Assembly (NCBI GenBank): GCA_002077045.2
Contig: KZ111159.1
Location: 186,001 to 250,000, forward strand
Source of the DNA: Rachicladosporium sp. CCFEE 5018
Lineage: Eukaryota; Ascomycota; Dothideomycetes; Cladosporiales; Cladosporiaceae
Direction of reading: 5' to 3'
Length of the DNA stretch: 64,000 nucleotides
Under the pieces are notes generated by a model. It searched no databases, was not told the origin of the DNA, and was given only the letters and a program-made list of their open reading frames with translations. Position 1 is the stretch's first letter, and every line of letters begins with the position of its first letter. The position numbers and the translations under genes were made by a program. This document shows, piece by piece, positions 22,257 through 31,974 of the stretch.

Positions 22257-22937
22257 GAACAAGCAGATATGCCCTTCACCGACCGCGGCATAGTCCCAGA
22301 CATAATCATGAACCCGCACGGCTTCCCTTCGCGCATGACAGTAGGCAAGATGCTCGAGCTCGTGTCCGGCAAAGCCGGCGTGCTCACAGGAACGCAGCAA
22401 TACGGCACTGCCTTCGGCGGAAGTAAGGTGGAGGACATGGGCGACATCCTCATCAAGCACGGCTTCTCGTACTCCGGTAAAGACTACGTCACTTCTGGTA
22501 TCACTGGCGAGCCGCTGCCGGCTTACGTCTTCTTTGGCCCTATTTACTACCAGAAACTCAAGCACATGGTGCAGGATAAGATGCACTCCCGTTCCACTGG
22601 GCCCAGAGCAGTCCTTACACGCCAACCCACCGAAGGTCGTTCTCGTGCCGGCGGGCTACGCTTAGGAGAGATGGAACGTGATTGTCTCATCGCCTACGGC
22701 GCTTCGCAGCTGCTGCTAGAGCGATTGATGCTGAGTTCTGACGCGCATGATGTGGATATCTGCGAGAAGTGCGGGTTGATGGGGTATCATGGGTGGTGTC
22801 AGAGTTGCCAGGCTACGGGTGGAATGGTCAGGATGACGATTCCTTATGCGGCGAAGTTGCTGGTGCAGGAGTTGATGAGTATGAACGTCAGTGCGAGGTT
22901 GAGGTTGGAGGATGAGTTTCCGGGTGGCAGTCAATGA
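22257..22937 (+). CDS. RET1: RNA polymerase III second-largest subunit RPC2, C-terminal part
   Basis: The catalytic beta-like subunit of RNA polymerase III, which makes tRNAs, 5S rRNA and other small RNAs. Only the last 226 residues are present, because the frame enters from the 100-N gap. They hold the highly conserved hybrid-binding and wall end region (MPFTDRGIVPDIIMNPHGFP, SRMTVGKM, FGPIYYQKLKHMV, LTRQPTEGRSR) and the clamp/anchor region with a CxxC...CxxC zinc site (CEKCG and CQSC). The match to Pol III rather than Pol I or II rests on FFGPIYYQKLKHMVQDKMHSR and the CGLMGYHGWC finger. The stop at 22937 is at the expected end. About three quarters or more of the gene lies in the gap. Confidence 0.93.
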   Translation, partial: EQADMPFTDRGIVPDIIMNPHGFPSRMTVGKMLELVSGKAGVLTGTQQYGTAFGGSKVEDMGDILIKHGFSYSGKDYVTSGITGEPLPAYVFFGPIYYQKLKHMVQDKMHSRSTGPRAVLTRQPTEGRSRAGGLRLGEMERDCLIAYGASQLLLERLMLSSDAHDVDICEKCGLMGYHGWCQSCQATGGMVRMTIPYAAKLLVQELMSMNVSARLRLEDEFPGGSQ

Positions 22938-23359
22938 GACAGTGATCTAGGATCTAGGATCGAGGATCTGCTGCAGAGGACGAGTCGAGGATAGAAAGAA
23001 TGAAGAACATGCGGCAAACCTCATGGAAGACGGATGATACTCGTGAGGTCTTATATAGGTCGTTGCACCTTAAGATGCGAAAGACATGCCTCCGAGGAGA
23101 GCACTATTGAACAGTACAGTGCATTATCGGCAATTGTCGGCATTTGCTCTTCCTCGGACCTCATTACCCCGAAGTGACTTCAATACACCCAAGACTCGGG
23201 TAGCTACATCGCCATCCGCCAATGCATCTCGATAACGCGGCAGACCTGCCTCCAGCTCTCTCACAGTAAGTCATTTCCTCTCGTCCCTTTTACTGTTCGT
23301 CTAGAGAGTCACTGGTATTTCTTCCTCCTCTCCCAATCTTCGTGATCAACACCTCAATC
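22938..23359. other. Intergenic with CT-rich leader
   Basis: Holds the RPC2 3' end and the promoter of the next gene. A pyrimidine-rich stretch at about 23268-23340 precedes the start codon at 23360, as is common in fungal leaders. No gene is seen. Confidence 0.4.
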
Positions 23360-24907
23360 ATGCGCACAATCCCCTACGCCGAAGTGCAACTCCACAAATC
23401 CGCCTCCTCCTGCTGGGTAATCCTCTACGACCAAGTCTGGGACGTCACAGCCTTCCTGCCCTCGCATCCAGGCGGCAAAAAGATAATCCTGCAATTAGCA
23501 GGCAGCGACGCAACGTCCGAGTACGATCCCGTGCATCCTGAAGGAACGCTCGAGAGCTCCCTGCCGCCCGAGGCGCTGCTGGGGAAGATGGATCTGGCCA
23601 CGATGCCGAAAGCAGAGGCGGTGGAAGTGGGGAGGGAGGTGGTGAAGCAGGCGAAAGCCGAGGCTGGAGGAAAGCAGGGCCATCCACAAGATGACGAATG
23701 GAAACCAGAGACAGTCGAGCAATGCCTCAATCTCGATGACATCGAGCGTCTCGCAACGCGCAAGCTAAGCAAAAAAGCCTGGTCCTACTACTTCTCCGCC
23801 GGCGATGACCTGCACACCAAATCCCACAACAACACAGCCTATCGGCAGATCCTCCTCCGCCCCAGGATCTTCATAGACTGCACGCTCTGCGACCCCTCCA
23901 TCACCGTCCTCGGCCGCCACAAGCTCTCCGTCCCGTTCTTCGTCTCCCCGGCCGCCATGGCGCGGCTCGGACATCCGGATGGAGAGGCAGGAATTGCGCG
24001 CGCGGCGGCGAAGTACGGCGCGCTGCAGATCATCAGCAATAACGCGAGTCAAACGCCGGAGCAGGTTGTCGCCAATTCGGCTGAGGGGCAGATCTTTGGC
24101 TGGCAACTGTACGTGCAGACCACGCGCTCGAAATCCGAAGCCATGTTGCGACGGATCCACGCCCTGCCAAACGTGAAATTCATATGCCTCACGCTCGATG
24201 CGCCCGTGCCGGGGAAACGCGAGCATGATGAGCGAAGCTCGAATGTCGCTGCCTCGCTCCCCTCCCCAAGCGCGCTGACGAGCACGCCCGACTCCGCTGA
24301 ATCCCGCGCCGAAGTCGCCTCAGGCGGTGTAGGTAAATCACTCTTCGCAGGCACAGCGCCGGATCTTACCTGGCGCACCACCCTGCCCTGGCTCGCCGCA
24401 CACACGCACCTCCCAATCGTGCTAAAGGGAATCCAAACACATGAAGACGCTCTTCTCGCCTCGCGCTGCACGCCCCAGGTGCAGGCTATAATCCTCTCGA
24501 ACCACGGCGGCCGCGCCTTGGATACCGCGCCCCCGGCGATCCACACGCTGATGGAGATCCGGCGGCATTGTCCTGAAGTTCTGAAGACACCGGCATTCGA
24601 GGTGTGGTTGGATGGCGGGATCAAGCGGGGAACGGATATTGTGAAAGCTCTCGCGCTGGGGGCGAAAGCTGTTGGGGTGGGGAGAGCGGCGTTATTTGGG
24701 TTGGGGGCTGGAGGGCAGGGGGGAGTGGAGAGGGTGATGGAGATTTTGAAGGGGGAGGTGGAGACTGCTATGAGGTTGCTTGGGGCGGGGAGGGTGGAGG
24801 AGCTGGGGCCGAGGTGTGTGAATACGAGGGCGTTGGAGAGGGATATATATCTTGGGGAGGATGGGGGAGATGAGACGGAGGGGGATAGGATAAGGAGTAG
24901 GTTGTAG
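23360..24907 (+). CDS. Cytochrome b2-like FMN-dependent L-lactate dehydrogenase
   Basis: A 515-aa flavohaem enzyme that oxidises L-lactate or another L-2-hydroxy acid and passes electrons to its cytochrome domain. The first ~80 residues are a cytochrome b5 fold with the haem His motif HPGG and a second His in DPVH. The FMN barrel follows, with YYFSAGDD (Tyr near FMN), WQLYVQ, DAPVPGKRE (an Asp position), LKGI (the active-site Lys) and LSNHGGRALD (catalytic His with the substrate-binding Arg). The first true ATG is 23360; the frame upstream opens at a non-ATG codon. The cytochrome domain begins almost at the N-terminus, so the long bipartite mitochondrial presequence of yeast Cyb2 is absent. 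It could be a cytosolic paralogue or use another 2-hydroxy acid. The last ~250 bases are unusually G-rich. Confidence 0.85.
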   Translation: MRTIPYAEVQLHKSASSCWVILYDQVWDVTAFLPSHPGGKKIILQLAGSDATSEYDPVHPEGTLESSLPPEALLGKMDLATMPKAEAVEVGREVVKQAKAEAGGKQGHPQDDEWKPETVEQCLNLDDIERLATRKLSKKAWSYYFSAGDDLHTKSHNNTAYRQILLRPRIFIDCTLCDPSITVLGRHKLSVPFFVSPAAMARLGHPDGEAGIARAAAKYGALQIISNNASQTPEQVVANSAEGQIFGWQLYVQTTRSKSEAMLRRIHALPNVKFICLTLDAPVPGKREHDERSSNVAASLPSPSALTSTPDSAESRAEVASGGVGKSLFAGTAPDLTWRTTLPWLAAHTHLPIVLKGIQTHEDALLASRCTPQVQAIILSNHGGRALDTAPPAIHTLMEIRRHCPEVLKTPAFEVWLDGGIKRGTDIVKALALGAKAVGVGRAALFGLGAGGQGGVERVMEILKGEVETAMRLLGAGRVEELGPRCVNTRALERDIYLGEDGGDETEGDRIRSRL

Positions 24908-25029
24908 GATGATGTTCATACGGTTCGCTGTGGGGCGCTGTACTACACTACACGCCACAGACCACATCACCCTACTGACCTCGCATCGCCTTTCTCCCCC
25001 CTCCCTCCCCACAATCAGAGCACCCTCTA

Positions 25030-27482
25030 CTAGAAAGCGCTCGCCCCCATCCCCTCCCCTTCCCCCTCCATCACAACGCCCATCAACCCCTCCTCCGCCA
25101 ACCCACTCCTCAACTCCGCGCCCCTAGCCTCCCTACCCAACCTCTCCCAATCCCTCAACCCCCTCCGCTTCCTCTCCTCCTTAGCCTCAATAGCCCGTCT
25201 CAATCTCTCAGTCTCCTCGGCCAGCTTATCCAGCCTAGTTCGGTCGATGAGGGCCGGGGCTTTCTGGCCGCCGGGGATTGGCTGGGGGAGGGACGAGAGC
25301 GAGGGGTGGATTGAAGGCGTTGCTGGAGGGGGTTCGGGACGGCGGAAGGAGGCGCTGGGGCCGGAGGGGGTTGTGGCTGAGGTGAGGGTCGAGGAGCGGG
25401 GGCCAGTGGGTGTTGCGGTCGAGGTGGACGTAGAGGGGTCAGGGAGGGGTTGGGTGGAGGTGTTGCTAAAGCGTTGGGTGCGGGGGTAGGTTGTCGCACT
25501 GGAGCTGTTGCTGGGTTGGCGGTAGGGTGTGGGCGGTTGGGAGGACTGCTGCTGCTGAGGTGGCTGTGTCGAGAAAGAGCTTCGTGGTCCGGCGGGAGGG
25601 GCTTGCTGTTGTTGCGGAGCGGTGTACTCGGACTCGCGCTCGAAGTTCTGGCCGCTACCGTAGCCATCGCTTTGGCCTCGTCCGAAGCTCTCACTTTGGC
25701 CTCGTCCAAATCCTTCACTTTTCTCTCGTCCAAAACCTTCACTCTGCCCTCGTCCAAATCCCTCACTCTGACCGCGTCCAAACCCACCTTCACCTCTCCC
25801 GAACCCACCTCCTCGACCTCTGAACCCACCAGGCCCAGCCCCACCTCTTCCCCTAGGCGCAAACTCCCCTCCATACCCACCTCGTCCACCAAACTCCCCA
25901 ACTCCACCTCCAAACCCTCCTCTCCCGCCGAACTCCCCACCAAAGCCTCCCCGTCCCCTCGGCGCCCCAAAACCAACTCTGTCCCCAAACCCGCCCCTCG
26001 ACGCAACTGGAGCATCACCTTTCGGCCCCAAAGGCGGCGCAGCAGGCGCCCTAGCATGCGCCGAAACCGATATAGGTGCCGACGCCGGACCACTCGGCGG
26101 AGCCATGGAAGTCGCTGGTGCTGCGCGGTAGCCTCCAGGACCAGTAGGCGGAGCACGAACAGGCAAGTCGTCGTTTCGGTAAGGTTCGCGGGGTGGTGGG
26201 ACGCGGGGTTCAGGCTCGCGGTAGGCGGTGCGGTCATCTGCGTAAGTGCCTGGTCCTCTCGATGAGGGAGGTGGCGGAGAAGCTTCGCGGCGAGGGCGAG
26301 CTGGTTCAGGGGAGCGAAGACCGCGGTTATAGGGTTCACGGGCATCGTAGGGGTCGCGTTGCGCAGGTCTCGCAGCAGCGCGATCATCAGCGGCTTGCTG
26401 TAAACCGAGTCTACTCGGGTGAACAGGCGGCGATGAGCGACGAGACGTAGCTACGGAGTCGCGGCCACGGTCATCGTAGTCATCATACGCTTGTCTTGCA
26501 ACAGCTCTTGTGGGTGGCGAAGGGGAGCGCGCAGCAGGTCGACGCCAGTCTTTAGCTCGCGGGTCTATGCTCTCGTTACGACGCACAGGCGAGCGAGAGT
26601 CGGCGCGGCGGTAGCCTCGAGTCACGCCTCTGACGGGTGGTGTGCGTTCGCGAGGATACTCTGCGCGGCGAGAGGGACTCTCTGCGCGTGAGGGCGGGTA
26701 GTCGTCGTAGCGGTCGCGAGGCTGTGGGCTGGCGAGTCGCTCGCGCTTGGCTGGCGGAGGTGGTGTCCTGCGTCCACGGCTATTGATCGGCGATGGCTCT
26801 CTCGCTCGCTTTAGCGGCAGCGGTGATCGCTCGCGCTCGCGATAGCGTGGTGGTGAGCGGGCAGGGTAAGCGCGATCATCCCTGAAATCACGCTCATCGC
26901 GCGCGGCGGGTCTCTCATCGCGGAAGTCTCTAGCTCCGCGGTAGTCCCTCTCCGCCTCCCTCTCCGGCTCTCGTCTGAACAGATCATCTCTCGGCAGCTC
27001 TTCGCGCCTCACCTCTTCCCTCCGCGCCGGCACTCTATAGCTATCTCCACCTCTTACTTCTGCAGGTCTAATACCAACATCCCTTCCATCTCTGAACCTG
27101 TCAGTGCGCTCGGGGGAGCGTCGTCGGTAGGAGTCAATCGCTCCTCTAAGCGGTGGACTGCGACTTCGCGCCCTGCCTGGCGGGACATAAGCTCTTCGTG
27201 GAGGTGATCTCGCAGTTCTATACGAGTCGATGCGCGGTGAGCGAGCGCCGCCGGGACGGTAGGATTGGCCGCGACTGCTGCCGTATCGGTCTTCAGGGGG
27301 GATGTCGAGCGGTCTGTCGGGTCTATGGAGTGAGTCATGTTACTTACAATATACTCGAGCGCGGTCATTGATAGCCTTGTATTGTACGGGTGCAGTGTCG
27401 GGACATGTATAACCCTCGCTGTCATGCGGGCATTATCAATCTCATATCTGGCTTACCTTCGATCATCTCTGCTGCGATCCAT
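25030..27482 (-). CDS. RS- and RGG-rich low-complexity protein, probably RNA-binding
   Basis: A 772-aa protein of unknown specific role, best described as an arginine/serine- and glycine-rich RNA-associated protein. Exon 1 (27457-27482) encodes MDRSRDDR; a 134-nt intron (27323-27456) joins in phase to exon 2 (25030-27322). Without this exon the frame would open at a non-ATG codon near 27033. The N-terminal half is dense in RSP, RDD and PPR motifs (SR-like). The centre is an RGG region (GGRGGFGG, FAPRGRGG) followed by about six copies of an 8-residue unit like SEGFGRGQ. After a Gln/Pro/Ser stretch comes a C-terminal charged helix (DRTRLDKLAEETERLRRAIE) that should form a coiled coil. No RRM or helicase domain is present. 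A role in splicing or RNP condensates is inference. Confidence 0.7.
25650..25800 (-). repeat. 24-nt in-frame tandem repeats (SEGFGRGQ units)
   Basis: About six consecutive imperfect copies of a 24-nt unit inside the RGG-rich gene, encoding variants of SEGFGRGQ (including SEGFGREK, SESFGRGQ and SDGYGSGQ). Such exact-codon repeats expand and contract by slippage or unequal exchange, so copy number may vary between strains. Confidence 0.75.
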
Positions 27483-28048
27483 GATTAATGCTGTCCAAAT
27501 GAGTGGACCAGTGTCGAGAGTCTAGACTTCAATGTGTACTCGAGTCGATTCGTACGTTGTACTTGCGGAAAAATGCATGCAGTACGTGTGTTAAATGTTA
27601 TCCTTTTGCTCGTTCATCTCAAAGTTCGAAGCTCTCGCGTTTGCCGAGTCTTGGCAAATCGAGTGGAAGATCACGTGTTTGTCCTCCGACGTGGCAGATC
27701 GCGTCGTGGATGTGGTTTGACCCGACGTGGGGCGTTGACGGATGATCGGGAGGATGGTCGAGCCGTAGCGACGTGGCAGATGCAGTCGTCAGATGGAAGA
27801 TCAGAACAGTGGTCATACTCCTTCGTTCTCGCCTAAACCAGCCCGATCCCCTTCCGCCATGCCATGTACCCGAAATCTCTGCAGTCCGTCTCATGGTCGC
27901 AAGTTCAAGCTCCTGCCTCGCACTCCTCCTGCAACCCTCGTACATATTTTACACTCAGCCCAACTCTTGATCTTATTCGCATACCCAGACGCCACGCTAA
28001 GCAACCCAAATCACACAAAGCCCTCGATGCATCTTTCTGCTCCCCCTC
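27483..28048. other. Intergenic upstream of the RGG-rich gene
   Basis: Contains the promoter of the RGG-rich gene and the 3' end of the splicing factor gene, both on the minus strand. Open frames across it lack ATG-started, domain-bearing products. I see no further gene. Confidence 0.4.
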
Positions 28049-29887
28049 TCACCTCTTCTCCCTCCTCTCCCTATCCTTCCTCAACCTCTTCGCCCCCTCC
28101 TCAGCAACCATCTGACTCACATGCTCCCTCTCCATCCCCCCACTCCCACCCTGCCACCCACCACCACCCTCCCGCTCCCTCTGCGCCTCATACCTCCGCT
28201 TCAACTCCTCCTTCCCACCCGCCTCAAGCGCCTCAGGATCAACACTAACCTCCACATCGCCCCTCCTCTTCTTGCCGCCCCTCTCTTCACTGCCCAGTAG
28301 CGGAACGTCCGAGGCAGGCCGTTTGTTGGTACCGGAGAGATCGTAAGCTCGCTCGCCGCCAAAGAAACCTTCGGCGCGAATGGATTTCTCGCCTATGACT
28401 TGGCCGGCGGAGCGGGGTTGGGAGGACTCTTCTGTTTCGGTGCCACGGCGCTGTTTGCGCAGGTTGAATTCACCGGCTATACTCTGCGTGCCCAAGTCCG
28501 TGGGAACGGAGCTGTAGATCCCACCCGGTGTTTCGGTGCCAGCGAAAGGCGTTGCTACTCCGGCTCCGCGTGCAGCTGAAGGGTCATCTTTGTCCTCTTC
28601 CTCGTCGTCATCTGATTCTTCCTCCTCTTCTTCCTCCTCTTCATCGTCCTGCGGCGGCTGCAGCTCGCCCCAGACTGTCTTGTCGACTGGCGGCTCGGCT
28701 TTCGTCTGCGCGGCAGCGGCTTCGATCGCTGTGTCACCGTAGCCGTGCACGTCGCCACCCCAGAGCGGCGCGCCTTTGTCGTCTACGGGCGCTTTGCCGT
28801 AGCCGCCTGGGTGGAACCCCCAAGATGCTCCAGGGGGAGGCGGCGCGTTGAGTCCAGGAATCTTCATCGCAGGGTACGAAGGCGGCGGTCCAAATCGCTG
28901 CTGATTGATGAGCCATGGCGGCGGCGCACCAGGAGGCATATTCAACGCCTCCTTCAACTCCTCACTCAGCTCTCCAGGTCTCAGATGCCGCAAATTCGTC
29001 TCATACTCTTTCCCCTCGTAGTACACCTCGCCATACCGCGTGAGATGCGGCTTTGTCTGGCGCCGGAAGAAAGCCTCGTACAACTTCTGATAATCAATGT
29101 CCAGCTTGCCCATCTTCGGCTGCACGCGCTCTCGCTGTTTTTCCTTCAAGCTCGCCTCTGCCTGTTTCTCCAGCACCGCATCACGCATATCCGATATCCC
29201 CGTCTCCGCGATGAACTTTGGCAGCGCGAATCCAGCTTTCTCCACCCCACGCTTCGAGCTTAGATACTCTCTCTTCAGCGACCAATGGCCAGGCACAGGC
29301 ACCACGTTCCGCGAACTCTTGATATTGACCAGCAGCTTCGGATCGCTAGCTGATGTGTCGGTCCACTCCACGATCTCGGGCTTCTGCGCGATAGCTTTGA
29401 GCTCAGCAATGCTGAGTTTGTTGGCCTGTTTGCGCGCTTTCTTCGAGAGCTTGGCCACTGTCTCCTCTTCCTCGTCCTCGCCCTGAATGTTGTCGTCATC
29501 GTCGTCGAAGACTTTGGGCTGCTCTATCTCTTTCACGGCGGGCGCCTCTTCCTCGTCTCGTTGCTGAAACTTCGTGAAGACACTGGCGAATTGCTCATAC
29601 AGCGGATCGTCGGGCGAGAGCTCGGGGTCGGCGATGACAACGTCATCTTGTGTGGATGCATCGGCTGCTGCTGTCGAGGGCTTCACGGCTCCATTCGGCT
29701 GTGCGTCTTCGATAGGCGGGCTGGCATCTGTCGCGGTTGTTTCGGGTGCCTTGGATGCAGTCAGCACGTGATACAGAATGTCGGGGATGAGCTGGCATAC
29801 TTCGCTCTTCTGCTGCTTCTTCCGCGCTCGTCGCTGTTCATTCTTGGTTGGCTTGCGCGCCTTGTTATCGACCACAACGCCGGGCAT
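28049..29887 (-). CDS. CUS1: U2 snRNP splicing factor SF3b145 (Cus1/SAP145)
   Basis: Subunit of the SF3b complex, which anchors U2 snRNP at the intron branch site. It starts at 29887 with MPGVVVDNKARKPTKNEQRR. A 51-nt segment (29750-29800) has intron signals: GTATGC donor, CTGAC branch, CAAG end. It keeps the frame if retained; removing it gives 595 aa. The core holds the DUF382 region (PGHWSLKREYLSSKRGVEK, then RYGEVYYEGKEYETNLR in part) followed by the Pro-rich PSP domain (PGELSEELKEAL, NMPPGAPPPWL, PPSYPAMKIPGLN). An acidic Glu/Asp run follows, and the C-terminus is basic and charged (RLRKDRERREKR). Order and length suit fungal Cus1 proteins. Confidence 0.93.
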   Translation of the reverse strand: MPGVVVDNKARKPTKNEQRRARKKQQKSEVCQLIPDILYHVLTASKAPETTATDASPPIEDAQPNGAVKPSTAAADASTQDDVVIADPELSPDDPLYEQFASVFTKFQQRDEEEAPAVKEIEQPKVFDDDDDNIQGEDEEEETVAKLSKKARKQANKLSIAELKAIAQKPEIVEWTDTSASDPKLLVNIKSSRNVVPVPGHWSLKREYLSSKRGVEKAGFALPKFIAETGISDMRDAVLEKQAEASLKEKQRERVQPKMGKLDIDYQKLYEAFFRRQTKPHLTRYGEVYYEGKEYETNLRHLRPGELSEELKEALNMPPGAPPPWLINQQRFGPPPSYPAMKIPGLNAPPPPGASWGFHPGGYGKAPVDDKGAPLWGGDVHGYGDTAIEAAAAQTKAEPPVDKTVWGELQPPQDDEEEEEEEEESDDDEEEDKDDPSAARGAGVATPFAGTETPGGIYSSVPTDLGTQSIAGEFNLRKQRRGTETEESSQPRSAGQVIGEKSIRAEGFFGGERAYDLSGTNKRPASDVPLLGSEERGGKKRRGDVEVSVDPEALEAGGKEELKRRYEAQREREGGGGWQGGSGGMEREHVSQMVAEEGAKRLRKDRERREKR

Positions 29888-30273
29888 GTTGCCTCACCTG
29901 TTCCTATGCAGTGCAGTGAAGTTCTCCAGGTTACTGAGTAAGGCACAATGCTTGAAAGAAGCGCACAAACGTTACAATATACGCAGCAGATGAAAGTAAG
30001 GTGGGCGATGTCAAAAGCGTGTGTGAGATGGAGCACAGAGGTTGTTCGTGCAAGGCAGTAAAACGGAATGCCTAAGGCCTATTGGCTTGGCACATGCGCT
30101 GTTGAAAGAAAGGCAGCTGCAGCGCTACCAGTATGTCTTGTAGACTTGACATGAACTTATATACCAATGCCAAAGCAGAAACCTAGCAAATCCGAAGACT
30201 TTGCTGAAGTGGAAGAGATCTCAGTTCACACCTTGCCATTCCGCCCACGCAGCCTACTCCGCCGTTCGAACCA
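29888..30273. other. Intergenic between CUS1 and the arylsulfotransferase
   Basis: Contains the CUS1 promoter and leader and the 3' end of the sulfotransferase transcript. No gene is seen. Confidence 0.4.
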
Positions 30274-31974
30274 CTACGTCGGCTTAGGCGCCGCCGTCGC
30301 CGTAGTGGTCTCCGGAGCCGACAGTGTCGAAGACGATGTAGAAGCTGTCCAAGCTGGGCCAATCGGACATCCCGTCGAACCACACGCCCCGACCAGCGCC
30401 GGACTGGGCACATACGTATCCGAATTCGCACTACTCCTCAATGGAATGCCAAACTGGTCGAGCGCATCAACGCGCCACCAGCGAGAGTACTTAGGCGCCG
30501 TCCACATAGTCTCAAACCCATTCTTCTTGGTGGTGCCGACCTTGGTGTAATTCCCGAATTTGTCATCCGCGGCGTAAAAGGCCCATTGCGCCACCGTGGT
30601 TGCGCCGTTCCAGGACACGTAGATCGTGTTCGCGGAGCCGATTTTCTGGGCGTATACGTAGACTGCCGGAACAGTGTTGGCTGGCGTGGAGGTCCAATCG
30701 TACGAGAAAGTGCGATAGCACATCGTCTTACCGACGGAGTCAGCACCGGTGGTCCACGTTGCCGCGTAGTTGACTTCGAAGTAGCCCTTGGAATTGATGA
30801 ATTGCTCGCCGAAGGCCTGGCTACTGCCGTATCCGAAGAAGTAGTCACCGTTTGGGAGTGCTTGGAAATTACCTTGTGAGACTGACTGCCCGACATTGCT
30901 TGCTGTGGGTAGGGATCGTAAACGCAAGACTGCTTTACCGGTCTTGTGATTGAGGTCGATGATCATGCCCGTCGAGATGAGGTCTGTTTGATTGACACCG
31001 TTATTGGCATTATCGAACAGGGAGATCGTGGTGGTGTCGGTGTCCTCGCGCACCCAACGCGCGTCGTGCTGCGAGGAGAAGTTGAAGCCTTGGCAGGCAA
31101 AGTTACTTGGAGAAGTCGGCATAGTACCGGGACACGCTAAACGCCAGACGATATCGTGAGTGCTGGAGTTGATAGCGTATACAGAGTTCGTGTGCCGGGC
31201 CGACACGAGATACATCAGGCTCTTCGTTGACTTGTCAATACTGTTGATGTGGAAGTAGTCAAAGGGCGAGTGTCCCGAGTAGCCATCGCCAACTTGGCCG
31301 AAGGAACGCGGATAGACTCTGCTGTGGTTCAGAGGGACATGGTCAGAGGCATACCATTCGAACACTACCTGTCCGGATCTGATATCGATCTCCTGGAACA
31401 TGCTGTCCATCAAGAAGCCTTGCTGCATTGTCACGCCATACGGCATGGCAGTCATGTCATAGGGTATACTTCTGTACGAAGACAAGACTGCGGTATTGCC
31501 ACCAGCCAAGACCTGAAACTCGTGTTGATCGGCGTAATTGCCTGCGCCACCGGTCTGCACAGAGGTTATGATGCGGTAATTCGCATCGAGGATCATTGCT
31601 GTGCCGATCGCGTAGCCCTGGTGCCCAAGTCCTGCGGTCAGGCAGAGGTGCGGACTACCATCGTACGTGCATACATGGAAGTTGTACGAATCGGCTCCAC
31701 CCACGACACCGGCGCCGTCCCAGACTAGATTGCCAGCTTTGTCGTATATGTACGGGCCATTGCCATCGGTCCCAGTTGGTGCGATTAAAACATAGCCAGT
31801 ACTTGGGTTCTTGTTGATCGTAACGTTGATGGTGGGAGCGAACGAGAGTGGGCGCTGCATTTATTAGCTGGCATAGGATGCTGAAAGTATGCGTGGGTAG
31901 CTTACGGTCAAGAATTGTGTGGAAGGAAGTACGAGGACCGCTGCAAGGACAGCATACCGGAGTAGCGAGCGCAT
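30274..31974 (-). CDS. Secreted arylsulfotransferase-family protein
   Basis: A 549-aa protein of the arylsulfotransferase (ASST-like, beta-propeller) family. Relatives in bacteria move sulfate between phenols; the activity of the fungal members is not firmly known. Exon 1 (31906-31974) encodes a signal peptide (MRSLLRYAVLAAVLVLPS). A 51-nt intron (31855-31905) leads to exon 2 with PTINVTINKNPSTGY, the usual start of the family domain. Repeating strands with N-glycosylation sequons, HEFQVL, HINSIDKS and SSQHDARW (His residues typical of the propeller centre) follow. The tail after about residue 500 is Ser/Thr/Pro-rich and probably O-glycosylated. No membrane anchor is evident, so the protein is likely extracellular or wall-associated. 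Confidence 0.85.

Noticed and set aside
20294..22456. Long frames through the second N run joining PUF4 to upstream antisense sequence, or a leader to RPC2
   Set aside because: The sequence after 22257 is RPC2 on the plus strand; the minus-strand continuation there is its shadow.
25450..26387. Long frames on both strands within the RGG/RS gene
   Set aside because: The low-complexity Arg/Gly/Pro codons leave all frames open; only the spliced minus-strand frame gives a coherent start and end.
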